NCBI GenBank assembly: GCA_034401795.1
Contig: CM067369.1
Span: forward strand, 91,936,579-92,000,578
Reading direction: 5' to 3'
Source of the DNA: Chaetoderma sp. LZ-2023a
Lineage: Eukaryota > Mollusca > Caudofoveata > Chaetodermatida > Chaetodermatidae
DNA length: 64,000 nt
Made by a program: the position numbers and the translations under genes
The notes under the pieces: model-generated
Seen by the model: the letters and a program-made list of their open reading frames with translations, nothing else
The model's database searches: none
Told to the model about the DNA's origin: nothing
Shown here: positions 12,901-27,900 of the stretch, one piece after another
Numbering within the stretch: the first letter of the stretch is position 1
How the letters are laid out: each line of letters opens with the position of its first letter

Positions 12901-15900
12901 TGGAAGCTAGGCTGTTAAATATTTTGAAATTAATATAATAATAACAATTAGAATGGAAGACATTGCTTCCTTAACGTTTTATTTTGTTTTGGAAATATTC
13001 AAAGTTATTTCTGAGCTGTACTGTATCTGATGCTAGTGCCGGCAAACATGGTGCCCTTCCATATATCATTATCTTTTGGTGCGGTTAAATTTTGGATCAA
13101 ATTAGTTAATGGAGGATTCCAGTTTATCCATCAATCATATGACATCATAATCAACTCTAACATGTAGGATAATGTCAATCAATTACGTAATGAATGACGT
13201 AGCACGTTCATCACAAAAACTTAATTGATGACAGACTAAGTTTTGTTTTGTGAATTGTATGCCTACTTTAATAAACATACTGTTGAATATTTTGAAACTA
13301 ATTTGACTGGTCGTTGTTGCTGTCGCCATAGGCAGTAATAGCACCCAGTCAAATTAGTTTCCACATGTTCAACAGTTTACATGTATAGTTTTCTAGAAAT
13401 GATAGTCAGGGAGTTCATTGATCGATCAATCCCACCACGGACGAAATGTGCGTGGAGTTTAACTAAGGATGGGCGTGGCATAGCAAAAACTGAATTCCTC
13501 CATTAACCTGTTTTGTTTTACTCTGCCCCCACCCGCCTCAAGTTTTTTGCCAAAAATTGTTCTCCCTTGCATAACATTATACTGCTCATTATGAATTCGC
13601 TAATGTTGTTGGATACGTACTAACCAACAGTGGTCTCTTATTATGCCCCCCCCCCCCCCTCACCCCCATATAAATATATGGGGTTATATAACGTTTGCTT
13701 TGTCCATCCATCTGTCCATTCATGCTTTCATTTCTGGATGATACCTTGAGTTCTATTGAAGGAATCGTTACCAATCTGGCATGGGAGCTTGTCCTTGATG
13801 GTCCCAAGAACCCTATCGATTTTGGCATCAAACGTTCAAAGGTCAAGGTGACAGTGACCTAATTAATTACATAATCATAAGTTTCCGGACGATAACTCGA
13901 ATTCTATTGAATGGATCATTACCAATCTGGTGTGGGAGCTTGTCCTTGGTGGTCCGAAGAACCTTATCGATTTTGGCGTCCAAAGGTCATGGTCACAGTG
14001 AGCTAATTAATTACGTAATATTGTGTTTCCGGATGATCACTCGAGTCCTATTGAAGGGATCGTTACCAATCTGGTGTGGGAACATGTCCTTGGTGGTCCG
14101 AAGAACCCTATCGATTTTGTAATCAAAGGTCAGGGTGACTGTGACCTATTTAATGATGTAGTATTGCGTTTCCGTCTGAGAACTCGAAATCGATTGAAGG
14201 GATCATTACTAATCTTGGGTGGGAGGTTTCCCTTGATGTTTCAAAGAACCCTATCGATTTTGCAGTCATAGGTCAAGGTCATGGTGACCAATCTTGGGTG
14301 CAAGGTTGTACTTGGCGGAATGGGGCGTGGGGGCATACTTTAGCAATCTCTGATTGTCATTCTTGTTTATTTCAGGGTTTGAATCGACTAGCAGCCATAG
14401 CATTATTGTTTCTGAGTGAGGAAGAATCGTTCTGGTGTCTCGTCGCCATTGTTGAACATATCATGCCACCTGAGTACTACAGCAAGTCATTAGAAGGATC
14501 TCAAGTGGACCTGGTAATTAGACATGTGAATTTGGGTGGGTGGTGTGGGAGGGTAGAGTTTGTCACCATGTCAGGGACATATCTGTCTTTTGTAATGTTC
14601 AAGCCAATAAATTAGCCAAATACCATTTTTGTTAGCCAATTAAATATTTTATCCACATCTTTACTTTTATGTCACTTATGAACATGTTTGCAGTCAGTCA
14701 TCACGAGTTAATACTATCAATTCTACAGTCCAGAGACAATACAGTTTTAATATATAAGAAAGGTGTTGACTATTTTGAAACAAATTTGACTGGAAGCTAT
14801 TGCTGGACTTTCAGTCATTAGTTGCAAAATATTCAGCAAGTTAAACTGGAATTTTTGCTTTGCAATTGAAATGATGGAATTAGTCAGGATATCTGCTAAT
14901 CCAAAAAATGTAATTAATTTTAATCAATGATTTGGCCAATTCTGCTTTTCATTAGCCAGATTTCAGTTTTTCTAGCATTTAGCTAATGGGTTAGTGGGTA
15001 GGTCTGTCCCTGCATGTTATTAACATATCCTTTATCAAGAGGAATGTTATATGATAGTTATGCAGGAATTGTGCAGGCTTTCAAATGAGCTCACTGATAA
15101 ATCGGTTTTATTGACAGTTGTTGCTGCCAATAGAGGAATCCAGCTTTAGCTGTGCCCTGCCCATCTCTAGCTAAGATCCGCCCATGCTTTGCCTGTGTTG
15201 GGAGCAATCGATCCCTGCACTCTGGATCTCAATTTCTAGAAAAATATACACTCGGGTAAGCTGTTGAATATTTTGACAGCAACAGCGCCCAATCAAAGTA
15301 GTTTCAAAATATTCAACAGAACATTTATTAAATAGTAGATATACAATTTGTACAACAACGCTTAATCCGTCATGAATTAAGTGTTCATGACGAACTTGGC
15401 TACGTCATTCATGACGTAATTATTTATGATGTCAGCTTACACATCATGTAGTTGATTATGACATCATATTTTTGATGGATAAACTGGATTCCTCTATTTC
15501 AGCATTAAATTTTAATAAAATATTTTCTAATTATTTAGCACCTGTGATGCAGAACTGCTATACAGTAGATAGATCTATTTTAGTCCAGCTCTGCTCACTT
15601 TTTACATGTGTTGGAAATAATTTGAAAATTAGAAATTTGAATTTTCAGAATCTAAATTACACGGCAAACTGTTCAATATTTTGAAATTAAATTGACTGGG
15701 AACTGTTGCTACCTATGTCAAATTAGTTTTAAAATATTCAACAGAATATAATTATATTAAATTGTAAATTAATCAAAGACATACAAATGATACACTTTCA
15801 TGACAGACGTTTCAATTTTCGTGAAGTAACATGATTTTGATTGTGACAGCAACTAACAAGTAATGTACAGTACCGTTAAAATTCGACTAAAGGACGCAGT

Positions 15901-18900
15901 TTTTTTGTCATATTACATGTTCTAGGAAAGGGGCGCATCCTATAATTGAGTACAGTCTTTGAGCACATTTTTTTGGTCAACTTTCGTAATAAAAATTAAT
16001 GATACCACGGAAATTCAACGTTACAAATTCTCGCCGCCTTACGACTATGTTTAATGTATACCTCAAAACATCATCGCGGAAGTGAAATTATTAAATTGGA
16101 GCCTAAATATTGCATATCCATTATTAATACAGATCATTTATTACATCAAAATTAATCCTGAATTTGAAATAAAATGTTGTCCCGAAAAGATATAAATCAC
16201 GTGATTCGCCTCCTAATGCAAAAGATTGTTTTTAATTAGAGCGAGTACTCGGATAAAATATTCTGGACTCGGAACTCTGAATACTATATATTATCATTGC
16301 ACGATAGGAACTAAGTATTGTACTTTAGGGCTGATCTGTACCTGTTTGACAACAAACTCCTGTTAACGTATAAGATCTCGCAAGAACACTGCGCCTCCAA
16401 TCGCAAAAGAGTCAGCGGTTCGCCAACGTAAGAAGCGCTTTATCTCATTTTAATTCTGATTCCATTTTGGATCATTTAATGTTGGCCGGCATTACAAAAT
16501 TAATGCGCAATACTAAGATTAAACACTGTTCTATTATTAATTTTTATTGAACAGAAATATTATTTCTCTGTTCTGATTAGATAAATTTTACCGTACAAGC
16601 CAGTGATCTGAGCACATTCCTAATATCACATGATTTCCATATTTTCAAGGCGGCATTTTATGTCCAAAGCAGCATTAACTTTAATGTATTAAACGATCTT
16701 TATTGAAGATACACGATATTTAGGCTGTCCCATTAATAATTTCACTTCCACGATGATATTTTTGAGGCGTGCATTAAACATAGCGGTACGGTGGTAAGCA
16801 TGCGTATGGAAATTGCATTCAATTTTCGTGGTAGGTTCTATGAGGTTTAACCATTTTAGAGAATGGATTTCAATTTCTCTATGCGTCCTTTCTATGAGTA
16901 TAAGGATTTTTGGGGAGGATTTGGGCCAAAATTTAGCCTGCGTCCAATACATGCTAGCGTCCTTTCCTCGAATAAAATCGGTATTTGATTAAGGGTTGCA
17001 CAATTATTCACTTTTCATAATCGCTATCATTTAAATAAAATAATCGCAATCATACGATTAATCATGAACTATATTAACTACGTCAATGCTGCTTAGAGGA
17101 CATTATTATGCTACTGCAGATTGTAAGATTATGGGTTAGGCACTTGTGTATACATACATGGACAGAATACACCAGTTGCTGATTGCAAACAAAGGAATGT
17201 ATCAAGATTTGCTCTAATAGAAGCCCACCCCATAACTTTGACATATAAGCTCCAATGATTTCTTAGCAGTTTCAAAATGGCAAAACTCTGTATTAGAAGC
17301 CCATCCCCTAAGTCAGCAGATTGTATAGGAAAATTTTTTTTAAGAACAAATTTGTAAGAATAGCGTGTATAATAATAACAATCGTGTCACAGGGTGTATC
17401 TACTTCAGACCGATCTCTGCCCTGATACATTTCCGGCCCCTCTAGAAGTCAATACAAGCCTCGGATTTGAAAATCTCGACCACCTATTAGATTAATACTA
17501 ATGGTAGGCCACGTATGTTTATGATATAATAAAGTTTATTCCACACTTGTCACAATGCACTTAAAAACAGTCTTGGCGTGATTAAATACCTTCCTTATAA
17601 ATATATTTTAAGACCATATTTATGTACCAAACAAGTACGCGAGAAAATGTGCATCAATTTTGTAACGCCGATCAACATTAAATGATCCAAACTGAATTAT
17701 TACGAATGACAATATAGCCGGCTTCTTAAGTTGGCAAGCCAGCGGCTCTTTTGGGATGGGAGGCGGCGTGTTCTCGCGGGATATTTATGCGCTAAAGGGA
17801 GTTTATCAAACGGGTACCCATTATTCAGATCAGTATAATACTCAGTTCCTATCGCGCAATGATAATATATAGAAATTCCCGAGTTCCGAGTCCCCGATTC
17901 CAGAATATTTATATCCGAGTATTCGCTCTAAAATAAACTCTTCAAGTGGAGGTGAATCAAGTGATTTGTATTTTTCGCGACACCATTTTATATCAAATTA
18001 TGGATTAATTTTGATGTAATAAACGACCTTTATTAAAGGATACTCAATATTTAGGCGCTCAAATCAAATAATTTCACTTCCCCAGTGATGTTTTGAGGTA
18101 TACATTAAACATAGGCGTAGGCGGTGAGAATTTTTACGTGAGAAAATGCGCTGAATGTCCATGTTATCAGTTTTAGAACTTTTTGGGGGAAACTGTTAGC
18201 GCATAACTATTCAGAGAATGGGGAACGCGGGATAAGCGTGTGTCATTACAATAACAATGACAAATAGCGACCAAGTGAACAACCTTTATTCATCTAAAAC
18301 TAATCATGAGTCAATACAAACAAATCAGTTATTTATTTAGTTTATTTAATCATTCACACATTCGGCTGAGAGCCGGATGTCTGTTTCCATGATTGGTAAC
18401 GCGAGCAGAGTTTCACAAGCGTAAGTGTCTTGACAAAAATTTCAACATGACGATTACACGATTATTTAATTTTATAATCGTCCACGATCATTTTGAATTA
18501 TATAATCGCGATTAATCGAATAATCAAAAAATCGTGCAACCCTAATTTGATTCTGATTGCGGATCCCTTGAGTGACAGACCAGATCACTAATTTGAACTG
18601 CTAGTGGTGTAATGGTGAAATCTTTAATATCTTTAATATCATATTGATCATATGCTTCACGTAACCATGCAAACATGCATCATCATAGCCCTCTTATTTC
18701 TAAATTTTCGTAATATTTGTATGAAAGGATTTAAGTACACCTGTGTACTACCTTAACTCTAGTGGTCAAGATTGGTCAAGAAAGTTGAAGTTTTTACTTA
18801 TTGAATTTCCATTTACCGACCAAAAGAAGACTATTTTTGAAAATTTACCACTGGAATGACTGGCTCGGTTATCGAGCCAGTCATTCCAGTGGTAAATATT

Positions 18901-21900
18901 CAAAAATAGTCTTCTTAACCTGTAGATGGATATTCTTCAAGACCACTGCATAAGCCAGTTTTGACCAACTTGATCGTTAAAGGATTAAACACATATAACA
19001 ATGAGTTTGACAGGCAAGGTGTGAAAAATATTAGGCAAAAACCTGAACTGACTTAGAGTTAATAAATTATTAATTATTCATTTTTACCCGATTTTGCAGC
19101 GTGTCATGCGGGACTTGTTACAAGACAAGCTGCCTCGCCTCCATATGCACCTTGACCGTCTGGAGCTTGACTTCTCATTATTTTTGTTTAACTGGTTTCT
19201 GACCGTGTTTGTGGACAGTTGCCAACCGGACACATTCCTCCGCGTGTGGGACAGCCTGCTTTATGAGGGAAGTAAGGTAAGGAGAACGGATTTTAGCTCG
19301 TGATTTATTCATCGTAAAGTTAGGATTTCATTAATGCGTACATCTGTATCTGTATTTAAAATTTCATTCACTATAATTGCAAAATAATAGATAGTATGAT
19401 TCGCGTATATATATATATATGTGTAACCGGTACGCAGCCATATCCAATTGCTACATTGTACCGATTTGTTTTATGGATACGGACACCATTCAGATGTAGG
19501 ATTCATCGAAAAATGATGTCATTCTTGTGTCATTCTTGGGTTTTCTCCAAATCAACCTGCCAAAACCACATGCTATCATGCGGCACATGCTCATAAATAA
19601 AAAAATGAAAGTGCAAGGGAAATTCAACAATTTGTAAGCATGCTCGAATATGAAAAACTTATTGAGTCAGAATTAAATAGGAAGAATTATTGCCTCTGAT
19701 GCCAGCAACCCTAACCATGATAGTAAGTATTTCTTTCTGCCAGACTACCAGTATTTAAAAAATTTAACACAGATGACTGACTCGTTGACTGGCTTGGTTA
19801 ACGAGCTAGTCATTCTAGTGATAAATTTTCAAAAATAATCTTGTTTTGCAAACGAATATTTTCTTTGTGAAAACAAAAATTTTCTTTAACAAATCTGAGC
19901 GCTAAATGGTTATTAATCTTTGCTATTAGATACTGTTTAGTAATTTTGGTGATTAACCCTCTGTATGCTTACTCTATTCTGCGCCTGTAATAGTAGAAAC
20001 ATCCTACATCTGCAATCAGTCATTCTCTTTTGACCACTGTGTCTTGTCCTCGGCTAAAATCTTTAGCTTCCTCAAGTCCATTCTTAATCTGAAGGTAACG
20101 AGTTCTGCTTTCTTGAGGTCACCTCGCGGCATGCTTAACATATTTGTGCAATGGCGTCCTCTCCTGGCTTTATATTTGCTGGCTCCCAGTAAGGCCAATT
20201 GTATGACTGTGCTGGTGTGTCTTAGCACATGGCCAAACATGCTGAGCGACTTTTGCAGACAATGGTGATGTATTACACATGTTGTCTAGTGCAACATTGG
20301 AAATTATGTTGTTTGGCCATTGGTGTTCAGTGATGGCGCGTAGGTGGTTGCGGTGGCAGGCATCAAGTTTGTCTAGCGCTTATAGTTATACATCATCAAG
20401 GATACACATGTTGTGTTGTATAAATGTAGTCTTTTTATCAAGAGCATCTTTGATCTACGAATCCATAGCTTCCAGATCGACTGGAAAGCTATGTTCCTCA
20501 TGACACAGCATGCAGGGATGTCAGCAGTACTGCAAAGCAGCGAGTCCATGATTTTACTTGTGTCCTCCATGGTTCACTAGAGGAACTGGATTGTCCTTTT
20601 CTTTAGTTTCATGCTTTGTCGATAGGCACATGTATCTGAATGTAGTGAACTCTGTTTTGGATGCATTCATAAAGAGATTCTCAATTTTTAGTTTGCTTGC
20701 TGCTATTGGGAGTAGTTTGTCAAGGGGTTTCTTTTCCTTGTCTATGATGTTAACATCGTCGCCATAGCCCATCTCTAACAGCATACCCAATGTGGACATT
20801 GGGGTGTGTGGGGGTGGGGGGTGGGGTGGTGGTTTGGTGTTGTGCGGTTTGGTCTTGAGGAATTTTCCCGCAGAGTTTTCAATGTAGTAGCAGGGTAACA
20901 GGTGAAAAGCACAGGGATAGACCATCTCCCTGGGGGTGGGGTTTGGGTTGGGGTGGGAGGCAGCCGATTTATGTCTCAAACTCTGCAAACTTCACTGACT
21001 TGGTTCGTATTCTCAGCTTGGTGTCCTCAAGTAGTAGTCTCACTAGTTGTAGCTCATCTTCTTTGCAACGGGAGTGGGGTAGTGCATCTAGGATCTTTGA
21101 GCATTTAATTGTGTCAAAGGCTCGTGACATTTGAATTGTCATTTTGTGGAAATCCGAGCTGAGTCCACATTTAAAGCCACTTTGACATGATCCAGTGAAG
21201 TCATTGAAGATCAATGACTTCACTGGATCATGTCAAACTGGCTTTAAATGTGGACTCTGATGCGGCATAGAGTAACATTGGATAAGATTTTCCGTGTGCT
21301 GATGAGGAGCACAATTGGTCGAAGATTTGTTGGCTTCTTCAGCTTGTGTAGTGCGATAAGGGTGCCTTGGCCTACAGCATCGATGGGAAGGTGGTGCATA
21401 AAAGCTGAATTAATTAGGTGCGTGATCGGTTTTGAGATAATGTCACTTGCTTATTTGAATAATTTATTACTCATGCCATCTGGTCCTGATGCACATCTAT
21501 TTTTCTTTGGCTTTGAGTGCCTCCTCAACTTCTGCTGTTTTAATTGCTGTTAGTAATGACCTGGGGTTGTCTGAAAAGGGGTGCAAGGGCTCATCATGGT
21601 CAGTCAACTGTTCCATGAACCATTCTCCAATTCCGTCTGCTTTGACCTTATCAATCCGGATAAAGTGTCCTTCAGAGTTGTGTACAGTGAGTGGGGGTGT
21701 GTAGTCAGTAACTCTCAGGGCTAGGGAGTCTGCATGCTTGTTGAACAGGAAGATCTTTTAACGGCTGATGTGGCGCAATATTGTTGTTGCGTTCCCTGTG
21801 TAGTTTTGTCTGTTCTTGACTTTGGCCACTTTGATAGATGTGCAGCCATAACGCTTTCTGCCCAGCTGATAGTTTTCCTACTACATATACACTAACCCTT

Positions 21901-24900
21901 TAATGGTCAAGATTTGTCAAGAAAAAAGGTTGCTGAATGCATGTCCATGTACAGGTCAAGACTACTTTTGAAAATTCACTTCTGAAATGTCTGGATCAGT
22001 TTTTGCACCAGTATTTTTAGTGGTATAGCTTCTTATTGTTGCCTGCAAAGGGACATTTCTCAAGACCACTGCAAGCACCATTTTGGCTGGTATGATAATT
22101 ACCCCTTACAGATCATGAATGACAAATTCTGTTTAATCTAAGGAATATCCTCCTGAATATTTTGAAACTAATGTGACTTGGATCTCTTGCTGCCTATAGT
22201 AGCAATGGGTTCCAGTCAAATTACTTTCAAAATATTCATCCTCTTGCCTGTGTAGTTGTTTTGTAAATCATTCACAGGACCTTCAGGGGTTAAAAAGTTA
22301 GCATGTTAGAATGCATGTGTGTTCTTAATTGATGAATCCAGGTTTAGCTATGCGCCGCCCATCTCTAGCAAATCTCCACCCACACTTCACCAGTGTTGGG
22401 ATCGATCAATCCCTGAACTACATTACTATCAATTTCCAGAAAACTATACAGATAAGCTGTGGTATAACTTATAAAACTAATTTCACTGGGTGATTTTGCT
22501 GCTTATGGCAGCAACAGCACCCAGTCGAATTAGTTTCAAAATATTCAACAGCATGTTTATTAAATCATAAATATATGCATTATACAAGTCGTACAACAAC
22601 GCTTCAGTCCGTCATCAATTAACCATTCGTAATGAGTTATATCATTCATGACAATGGATTATGACATCAGCCTACACGTCACATTGTTGATTATCATGTC
22701 ATATGATTGACTGAGAAACTGGAATCCTCCATTGTTCAATGATCTTTCTCTATGATTAGCAGACTGTGGTCTTTCTAACTTTACAAAATGCAAATATTAC
22801 AGTCAGTCTGTGTGTGTTTTCATGTTAATGTAGCGTGTTATTGCATACTTACTCAAGGTTCTGTTCCGGTTTGGTCTGGCTTTGTTAAAGATTGAAGAAG
22901 AACAGCTCCTTAAACAGGACACAGTGACCGGACTCTCTGAATGCTTACGTACGATTGGAGAGAGAGTAACAGATATGACGCGACTCGCTCAGGTCAGTTA
23001 GTGTATCATCATCTAATTAGTAACAATCATCTTGTTTGCGAATCAATAAAGATTTAGCATGTTTACAGGAGGTGATATGAAACCTGCCTGTTCTGTAGAC
23101 TTGACGTTTTAACCCTCGAATTTGGTCAAGAAAATTAAAATTTTTATTTAAAACTGGCCTCTGCGGTGGTCTTGAGGAATGTCCATTTGCAGACCAGGAG
23201 AAGATTTTTGAAAATTTATCCCTAATGTCTGGCTCAATAACCGAGCCAGTCATTCCAGTGATAAATTTCCAAAAATACTCTTCTCTTGGCCTGCAAATGG
23301 ACATTCAATAGGAAAATATTTTGACTTTCTTGACCAAATTTAACCATTAAAGGGTTAAATATAACTTAACCCTTTAATGATCCATTTTGACAAATTAAAT
23401 TTTCTCAGTAGAGATCTTCAGCAATATCCAATTATCGACTCGGAGATTACTGTTTTTGAATATCTACCACTGGAATGACTGGGTTGATAATCTAGCCATT
23501 CATTCCATTAGTAAATTTTCAAAAACATGCTGTTGGTCGGCAAATGAACATTTTTTTTGTGAAATAATAATAATAATAATAATAATAATGTATTTGATAA
23601 AAATGATAATAATGATAATACATCTACCGCCACGACTATAACATAAATATTGTCCTCATATGCCATTTAAAATGGCTTGAGTGAAACAAAGAAAACTGAT
23701 GACAATGATTTATTTGTCCCTGTATTATGAACGCTGACCTGCCACTTTTTTTTATGTACCGATACAGCCTCCCGTCACCTACTTTGCACAAAGTTTCCAC
23801 CCCACCCACCCCAAGTGATGACCACATCTCAATATGTTATCTAGTACAAGTAAGTTTATACTTTGTATTTTATTTGCAGATCGCTTTCGGTGACCTAAAT
23901 CCGTTCCCAATGAAAGTGATACGAACGCGTCGACAGTTCTATCTCACACAGATTAAGGTACAGTTTGAGTAGAATTGTGTACAGTAGGCCTATTTATCAA
24001 GCAATGTTACTTGAAACAGGTTTTAACCCTTTAACCCTCAAATCTCTTCAAGAAAAGTTTGATTTTCTCATAGAATATGTCAGTTTGCAGACCAATAGAT
24101 GATTATATTTTGAAAATTTACCACTGGAATGACTAGATCAGTTATTGAGTTCAACATTTCAGTTGTAAAATTTCAAAAATACTCTTCTTTTGGCCTGCAA
24201 ATGGACATTTCCGCTCCAGAGAGACCGTCAGCCCCAGCGAATACCCCCAGCATTCGCTGGTAAACCTATGCCAGGAAATAGAAAAAACAAACCTGCACCG
24301 ATAGGGGCCACCTTCGGTTCAGAGAAAACTGGTACATCCCTAACGGAAAGACCAGGATCGGAGGCGGGGAAATCCAAGTGCAGTTGAGGAAGTCATTGCA
24401 GGATTTGAAGCAGGAAGCATGCTACGAAGTATCTCTGACATCAAGTCTTGTGGTTATTTCTTCTTATTTAAGCTATGAAGGCTTCCATGTCTGGCATGGC
24501 CACGGAAGTCTTCCTCTTACCAAAAGCCCTCTTTCTTTTTTAAGTTTTTTTTCATTTTATATTTCTCCTAGATATTCAAAAACTCAAGGATTAGCTCGTC
24601 TAACCAATGATCACAGGTGACACACCTGTAACCAAGGTCACACGTGCTACACCTAGAGCACTCATGACCAGTAAAACACACTTTCACATAGCGATGACCT
24701 GCATGGCAGTTTGGTATTTGATTTTGAAATGACACAGACACTACAATGAGTTTTTAGTCGTTTAAAGAAACTAAAGAAAATAAAGAATTTGCAAAAAAGC
24801 TCTGAATAAATAAACGTGGTCTTTTAGTAAGTCAATGGACCGTTCCATTTTTAGCTATGCCCCGCCCATCTCTAGGTAAGCTCCACCCTCACCTCATTCA

Positions 24901-27900
24901 TATTGTGATTGATTGATCTCTGAACTCCCTGACTATCAATTTCCAGAAAACTATAAAGGTAAGCTGTTGAATATTTTGAAACTAATTTGACTGGGTGCTG
25001 TTGCTGCCTATGGCAGCAACAACGCCCAGTAAAATTTAGTTTCAAAATATTCAACATAATTTATAGCTCACCGCTTATGTCGTGGCGACCGTCCGTCGTG
25101 TGTCCATCGTCTGTCCGTCCGTCCGTCAACTTTTCCTTTAAACGACTTCTCAAGAACACTGGGCCAATTTCAGTTATGTTTGGCAGGAAGCATCCTTAGG
25201 GCATAGGGATCCAAGTTTATTCAAATGAAGCCGATCGGCCAATTAGGCCAGCGGCCATCTTGGATTTTGGCTGATTTTTAGAAACGTCTTTAAAAATCTT
25301 CTCCGAAGCCGCTTGAGGTATTGAAGGAAACCTCATGAAATATGATCTAGGGCAAGAGCTCAACCAAATTTGTTCAAGCGAACTTAATTGGTCAAATAGT
25401 TTGGCGGCCATCTTGGTTGACCTAGTTTTAGCAAAAATAACTCCTCCAGAACCGCTGAAGGGATCAGGCCGAAATTTGATTGGGGACTAAGGGCCAGTAA
25501 AGTTTGTTCAAGAGAAGTTGATCCGTAAAAAAACATGGCCACCGTGGGCCAATTAAAATATAGCATGTTTGGCTATATTGGATTTTTTTATTTGATGGAT
25601 TTTGAGGCTGAAATTGGTTTTATATAGGTTTTTGGCTATTCTGATCTCAAATTTGCAATTTTCGAAACTGTCGGGTAAACGGTTTGGCAGCCATCGTGGA
25701 TCATTTTCCCGCCAAACGCTCCCAAGCAATGGGAAATTTAAAATGTCTTCTTGAGAACTACTGGCCCGATTTGAATTATATGTGGCAGGAAGCATCCTTA
25801 TGGGATAGAGATTTCATTTTGTTCAAACGAAGCCGATCGGCCAATTTGGCCGGTGGCCATCTTGGATTTCGGCCGATTTTTAGAAATGTCTAAAAATCTC
25901 GTTCTCCAAAACGGCTTGGGGAATCGATTCAAAACTTATGAAACCTCATCTAGGCAAAGAGGTAACCCAAGTTTGTTCAAAACAATTTGATTGACAGAAT
26001 GGTTTGGCAGCCATCCTGGATGACCTAGTTTTCCCGAAAATGACTTCTCCAGAACCACTGAATGGATCAGGCCAAAATTTGGGAGATATGATTAGGGACT
26101 AAGGGCCATTAAAGTTTCTTCAAGGGAAGTTGCTCCGTTAAAAAACATGGCCGCCGTGGGCCAATCAATATGTAACGTGTTTGGCGGATATATTGGATTT
26201 TTCTATTTGATGGATTTTGAGGCCAAAATTGGTTCTATATATGTTTTTGGGTATTCTGAGCTCGTCAAAAGCTGCCATGCTAAAGCAATGGGAAATTTAA
26301 AATGTCATCTCGAGAACTACCAGGCCGATTTAAATTATATTTGGCAGGAAGCGTTTCAGGAAATGTCTTTGAAAATCTTCTCCGAAACCGCTTAGGGAAT
26401 TTTCATCTAGGCAAAGAGGTAAGCCAATTTTGTTCAAGAGGACTTGATTGACCAAATGGTTCGAGGACCATCTTGGATGACCTGGTTTTCACGGAAATTA
26501 CTCCTCCAGAACCGCTGTGGCATCAGGCCGAAATTTGTCCAAGGGAAGTTGATCCATCAAAAAAATATGGGCGCCGTGGGCCAATCAAAATGTAGTGTGT
26601 TTGGCGGCCATATTGCACTTGCAAAAATGTCCACAAACTCATTTAAAAGACTGCTAAACCACCCACCAACAATTTTGACAAAAATTGATGGTGCTTGTTA
26701 TTAAATAATAGAGACATACAATTCTTACAATTTGTCGGACTATTAAGAGTTAAAGATGGGCCACATAGAATCATTTATGACCTAATGATTATGATGTCAT
26801 CCTACACGTAGCTTAGCTGATTATGACGTGATATGACTTCATTACTCTGGAAAGGTCCATTTAATAGCAAAGTATCAGATGTCAGTTGGTGCATGCGCGG
26901 TCAGGCTTCAGTATGTGCCGACATCTAACAGCTAGTTACCTGCCTATTAGGGCAGGTTTATTGTTAATTCTGTTTATAACTAAGCCAGTTGAATATATTA
27001 GCATATATCAAAGAGTCTTCGTGATGGTAAGTATTAACTCTCTCATGAAAAATGAAATCCTAGATTTCGTTTAAATACATCAGCATTTTTTAACCCTTTA
27101 ATGGGCTAATTTGTTCAAGATAGTCCCAATCTTCTTATAGAGAATGCCCATTTGCAGACCAAGAGAAGAAAGACTATTTTTGAAAACCTACTGCTGAAAT
27201 TGTTTAGTTATTGAGAGATTATATATTTCTCAAGACCGCTGCAGAAGGCGTTTTTGTCCAATAGGGGAATCCAATCTGTCAGTCAAAAGTATGACATCAT
27301 AATGAATTAGGTTAACCTGTACGTTGATGTCACAATCAATTCTGTCATAAATGCTTAATTGTTTGTAAAGTTGTACAAATTGTATGTCTGTACTAGTTAA
27401 TAAACATTCTGTTGAATATTTTTGAAACTAATTTGCAGCAGCAGCACCCAGTCAAATTAGTTTCAAAATATTCAGCAGCGAACCTGTATAGTTTTCTGGA
27501 AATTGAAATTCAAGGAGTTCAGAGTTCGATCGATCCCAACATGGGCGAGGCGCAGGTGGAGCTTAGCAAGAGATGGTTAGGGCATAGCTAAAAGTGGATT
27601 CATCGATTGGATCAATAAAGACTTAAAACTAAAACAGTGATGTCTAGGCCGATTTTAATTAAACTTATATGTAAGAACAATATGGTGATAGGCTTCATAA
27701 GTGGTTTGCAGAATCGTGTTTGGCCATTATTTCTGCGGTGACATTTAATGGACATCAAAAATTCACATGGATATGTATTGATGGGAATATTTGACACATT
27801 TTCTATTTTCCATAATTTTTGGTAAATACTTTTAACGAGTATTATGCCTGAACTGTATCCTGATTCGAACAGACTTTGTTTGTAGGACCCTATGGTTATA

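Noticed and set aside
16689-16952. 87-codon minus-strand frame
   Set aside because: Lies in the subterminal inverted repeat of the TA-type foldback; no domain.
20044-21704. Several + strand frames of 60-100 codons
   Set aside because: Antisense shadows of the LINE reverse transcriptase on the minus strand.
24190-24387. 65-codon + frame with basic residues
   Set aside because: Starts inside an F2 arm and shows no family resemblance; kept only as part of an unassigned stretch.
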